In this document: positions 7,879 to 11,663 of the stretch, in pieces | How positions within the stretch are numbered: position 1 is the stretch's first letter | How the letters are laid out: every line of letters begins with the position of its first letter | NCBI GenBank assembly: GCA_002369495.1 | Contig: DFFD01000067.1 | Coordinates: 1 to 11,663 of the forward strand | Origin: Lachnospiraceae bacterium UBA3785 | Lineage (GTDB): Bacteria > Bacillota > Clostridia > Lachnospirales > Lachnospiraceae | Length of the DNA stretch: 11,663 bases | Reading direction: 5' to 3' | The notes under the pieces: model-generated | Database searches by the model: none | The model's input: the letters and a program-made list of their open reading frames with translations, nothing else | Told to the model about the DNA's origin: nothing | Program-made: the position numbers and the translations under genes

Positions 7879-8370
7879 GTGAAAATTATCAGAAGATATT
7901 TCTGGTTTGTCCCTTCGCTTTTGTGGATGTACTTCATCTACGGATTCTCGGACCAGGTCGGCGAGGTGTCCGGCGGGCTTTCGCTCACCGTGACCGAGAA
8001 GCTGGCTGCAATCGTTGTCCGGCTGGCCGGAAGGCGCGTCGAAGGGATCGACCTCGTCACGCTGATGCATCCATTCGTCCGCAAGGCGGCGCATATGGGA
8101 GAGTACGCGATCCTGTTTTTCCTGCTTTTCCTGTCATTTGCCGCGATGATGCGGGCGACGAGGGCTATGTCGGTCTCGATCTTCGTATCTTTCCTCTACG
8201 CCTGCGCGGACGAGTATCACCAGACCATGATCGCCGGACGGTCGGGGCAGTGGACGGACGTCTGCGTCGACATGACCGGCGTCCTGGCGGCAGTGATGGT
8301 GCTGCTTTTCATTTACGCGGGCTGGCAGGGCTACGATGAGCGGAAGAAAGAGCGGAAGAGGCGGACTTAA
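7879..8370 (+). CDS. VanZ-like family protein
   Basis: 163 residues from GTG 7879, with GGAGAGGAG at 7861-7869 as ribosome site, the last GGAG 9 bases from the start. Four membrane segments: about 8-22, 72-91, 97-111 and 131-148. VanZ-family signatures are clear: RKAAHMGEYA at 68-77 and DEYHQ at 111-115, then GRSGQWTDVCVDMTG at 120-134. The founding VanZ of Enterococcus raises teicoplanin resistance by an unknown route; most relatives are housekeeping membrane proteins without known activity. The conserved charged residues sit at membrane edges and resemble an active site, but no reaction is established. It is the last gene of the run, 22 bp after the previous stop. The protein ends in a highly basic tail (KKERKRRT). 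Its company here suggests lipid-linked wall precursor biology. Confidence 0.93.
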   Translation: MKIIRRYFWFVPSLLWMYFIYGFSDQVGEVSGGLSLTVTEKLAAIVVRLAGRRVEGIDLVTLMHPFVRKAAHMGEYAILFFLLFLSFAAMMRATRAMSVSIFVSFLYACADEYHQTMIAGRSGQWTDVCVDMTGVLAAVMVLLFIYAGWQGYDERKKERKRRT

Positions 8371-8382
8371 GGGAAATTCCGA

Positions 8383-8411
8383 TTGACATTTTAAGATTCT
8401 CCCGTTACGAT
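8383..8411 (+). promoter_or_regulatory. Sigma-A-type promoter of the ABC-F gene
   Basis: A perfect TTGACA at 8383-8388 is followed after 17 bp by TACGAT (8406-8411, 4 of 6 matches to TATAAT). Transcription would begin near 8418, leaving a leader of about 50 bases with no attenuator visible, unlike some ribosome-protection ABC-F genes. GAGGAG at 8457-8462 is the ribosome site, 6 bases before ATG 8469. Confidence 0.75.
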
Positions 8412-8468
8412 GGTACTGCATATCGGAGAGGAACAGGCTATATATAAAGAAGGAAAGAGGAGCTTAAC

Positions 8469-10109
<1,641 letters not shown>

Positions 10110-10130
10110 CATATTATATGGAAGAATTCG

Positions 10131-10173
10131 GCAGTGCATGCCCCTGTTTGTCGGGTATGCACTGCATTTTTTT
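10131..10173 (+). terminator. Intrinsic terminator of the ABC-F gene
   Basis: GCAGTGCATGCCC (10131-10143) pairs with GGGTATGCACTGC (10153-10165): 13 pairs including one G-U, with a 9-base loop. It is followed by one A and seven Ts (10167-10173). It starts 21 bases after the ABC-F stop and insulates the next gene. Confidence 0.93.
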
Positions 10174-10186
10174 ATATACAACCAAG

Positions 10187-10237
10187 TTAGCTGATGCTAA
10201 TTGACAGAACGTATTGAATTTAATACAAAATTTTTGT
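10187..10237 (+). promoter_or_regulatory. Cluster of three short palindromes, candidate operators
   Basis: Three dyads lie around the first candidate promoter: TTAGC-TGAT-GCTAA (10187-10200) touching the -35 box; GTATTGAATTTAATAC (10211-10226, symmetric except one base pair) filling the spacer; and ACAAAATTTTTGT (10225-10237, perfect around a central T) overlapping the -10 box. The region is AT-rich, so chance palindromes are expected. No known regulator consensus is matched with confidence. Confidence 0.35.
10201..10229 (+). promoter_or_regulatory. Candidate upstream promoter (P1) of the pyruvate oxidoreductase gene
   Basis: TTGACA at 10201-10206 is a perfect -35 box, and TACAAA at 10224-10229 (4 of 6) follows at 17 bp. 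The start would be near 10236, giving a leader of about 110 bases. Confidence 0.5.
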
Positions 10238-10257
10238 GCACCATATTTAGAACAAGA

Positions 10258-10286
10258 TAGACTTTCGCGGCATTTGGTGTTATACT
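10258..10286 (+). promoter_or_regulatory. Candidate downstream promoter (P2) of the pyruvate oxidoreductase gene, extended -10
   Basis: TATACT at 10281-10286 is preceded by TG plus one base (10278-10280), a full extended -10. TAGACT at 10258-10263 (4 of 6 to TTGACA) lies 17 bp upstream. The start would be near 10293, about 50 bases before the gene. Confidence 0.65.
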
Positions 10287-10292
10287 CTTTAC

Positions 10293-10311
10293 AGATGGTT
10301 ACAGTACATCT
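10293..10311 (+). other. Small stem-loop at the expected 5' end of the P2 transcript
   Basis: AGATG (10293-10297) pairs with CATCT (10307-10311) across a 9-base loop. It falls at the predicted start of the P2 transcript and could shield the 5' end, but five pairs is weak. Confidence 0.25.
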
Positions 10312-10327
10312 CTATGCTCAAATTTTT

Positions 10328-11663
<1,336 letters not shown>

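Noticed and set aside
8441..8448. TATATAAA as a second -10 box for the ABC-F gene
   Set aside because: Transcription would start at about the ribosome binding site (8457-8462), and no -35 box fits; the upstream TTGACA/TACGAT pair is better.
10234..10255. TTGT and ACAA half-sites as a redox-sensing Rex operator
   Set aside because: The half-sites are 22 bases end to end and lack the TTGTGA/TCACAA arms and 18-base layout of known Rex sites.

Overview
The window is GC-rich bacterial DNA with strong AGGAGG-type ribosome sites, ATGA/GTGA gene overlaps, sigma-A-like promoters, a pyruvate:ferredoxin oxidoreductase (anaerobic metabolism) and a YkpA-like ABC-F ATPase. Together these suggest an anaerobic Firmicute, most likely a high-GC member of the Clostridia such as a Lachnospiraceae. 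The taxon is an inference from family resemblance. All genes lie on the + strand.

Region 1 (1-8370) looks like one transcription unit. It starts with the 3' two-thirds of aspS. After a 25-bp gap comes an 840-codon membrane protein that combines a long cytosolic N-terminal part, one membrane segment and a LytR-CpsA-Psr (LCP) domain. Then follow a YfhO-family polytopic protein, a 181-residue membrane-anchored orphan, a DUF6056-like polytopic protein and a VanZ-like protein. Spacings are tiny or negative (3-12 bp, ATGA overlap, GTGA overlap, 22 bp), so the five genes after aspS are probably co-translated and work together. The families point to the cell envelope: LCP proteins attach glycopolymers, YfhO proteins glycosylate teichoic acids, and VanZ proteins affect glycopeptide sensitivity. 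The exact product is not readable from sequence.

Region 2 (8371-10173) is a self-contained ABC-F gene, with a TTGACA / 17 bp / TACGAT promoter in front and a clean hairpin plus seven-T terminator behind. Its ATPase motifs are asymmetric: one composite ATP site is canonical, and the other carries changes in all three of its diagnostic motifs.

Region 3 (10174-11663) is an AT-rich regulatory gap with two candidate promoters and a cluster of small palindromes. It is followed by the first 440 codons of pyruvate:ferredoxin oxidoreductase, which runs off the window.

The most unusual item is the LCP-like protein. Its fold landmarks remain, but almost all phosphate- and metal-binding residues are replaced. 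Its cytosolic part of about 460 residues includes a segment reminiscent of AbiJ/HEPN-type proteins. It heads an envelope gene set that I do not recognise as a described system.
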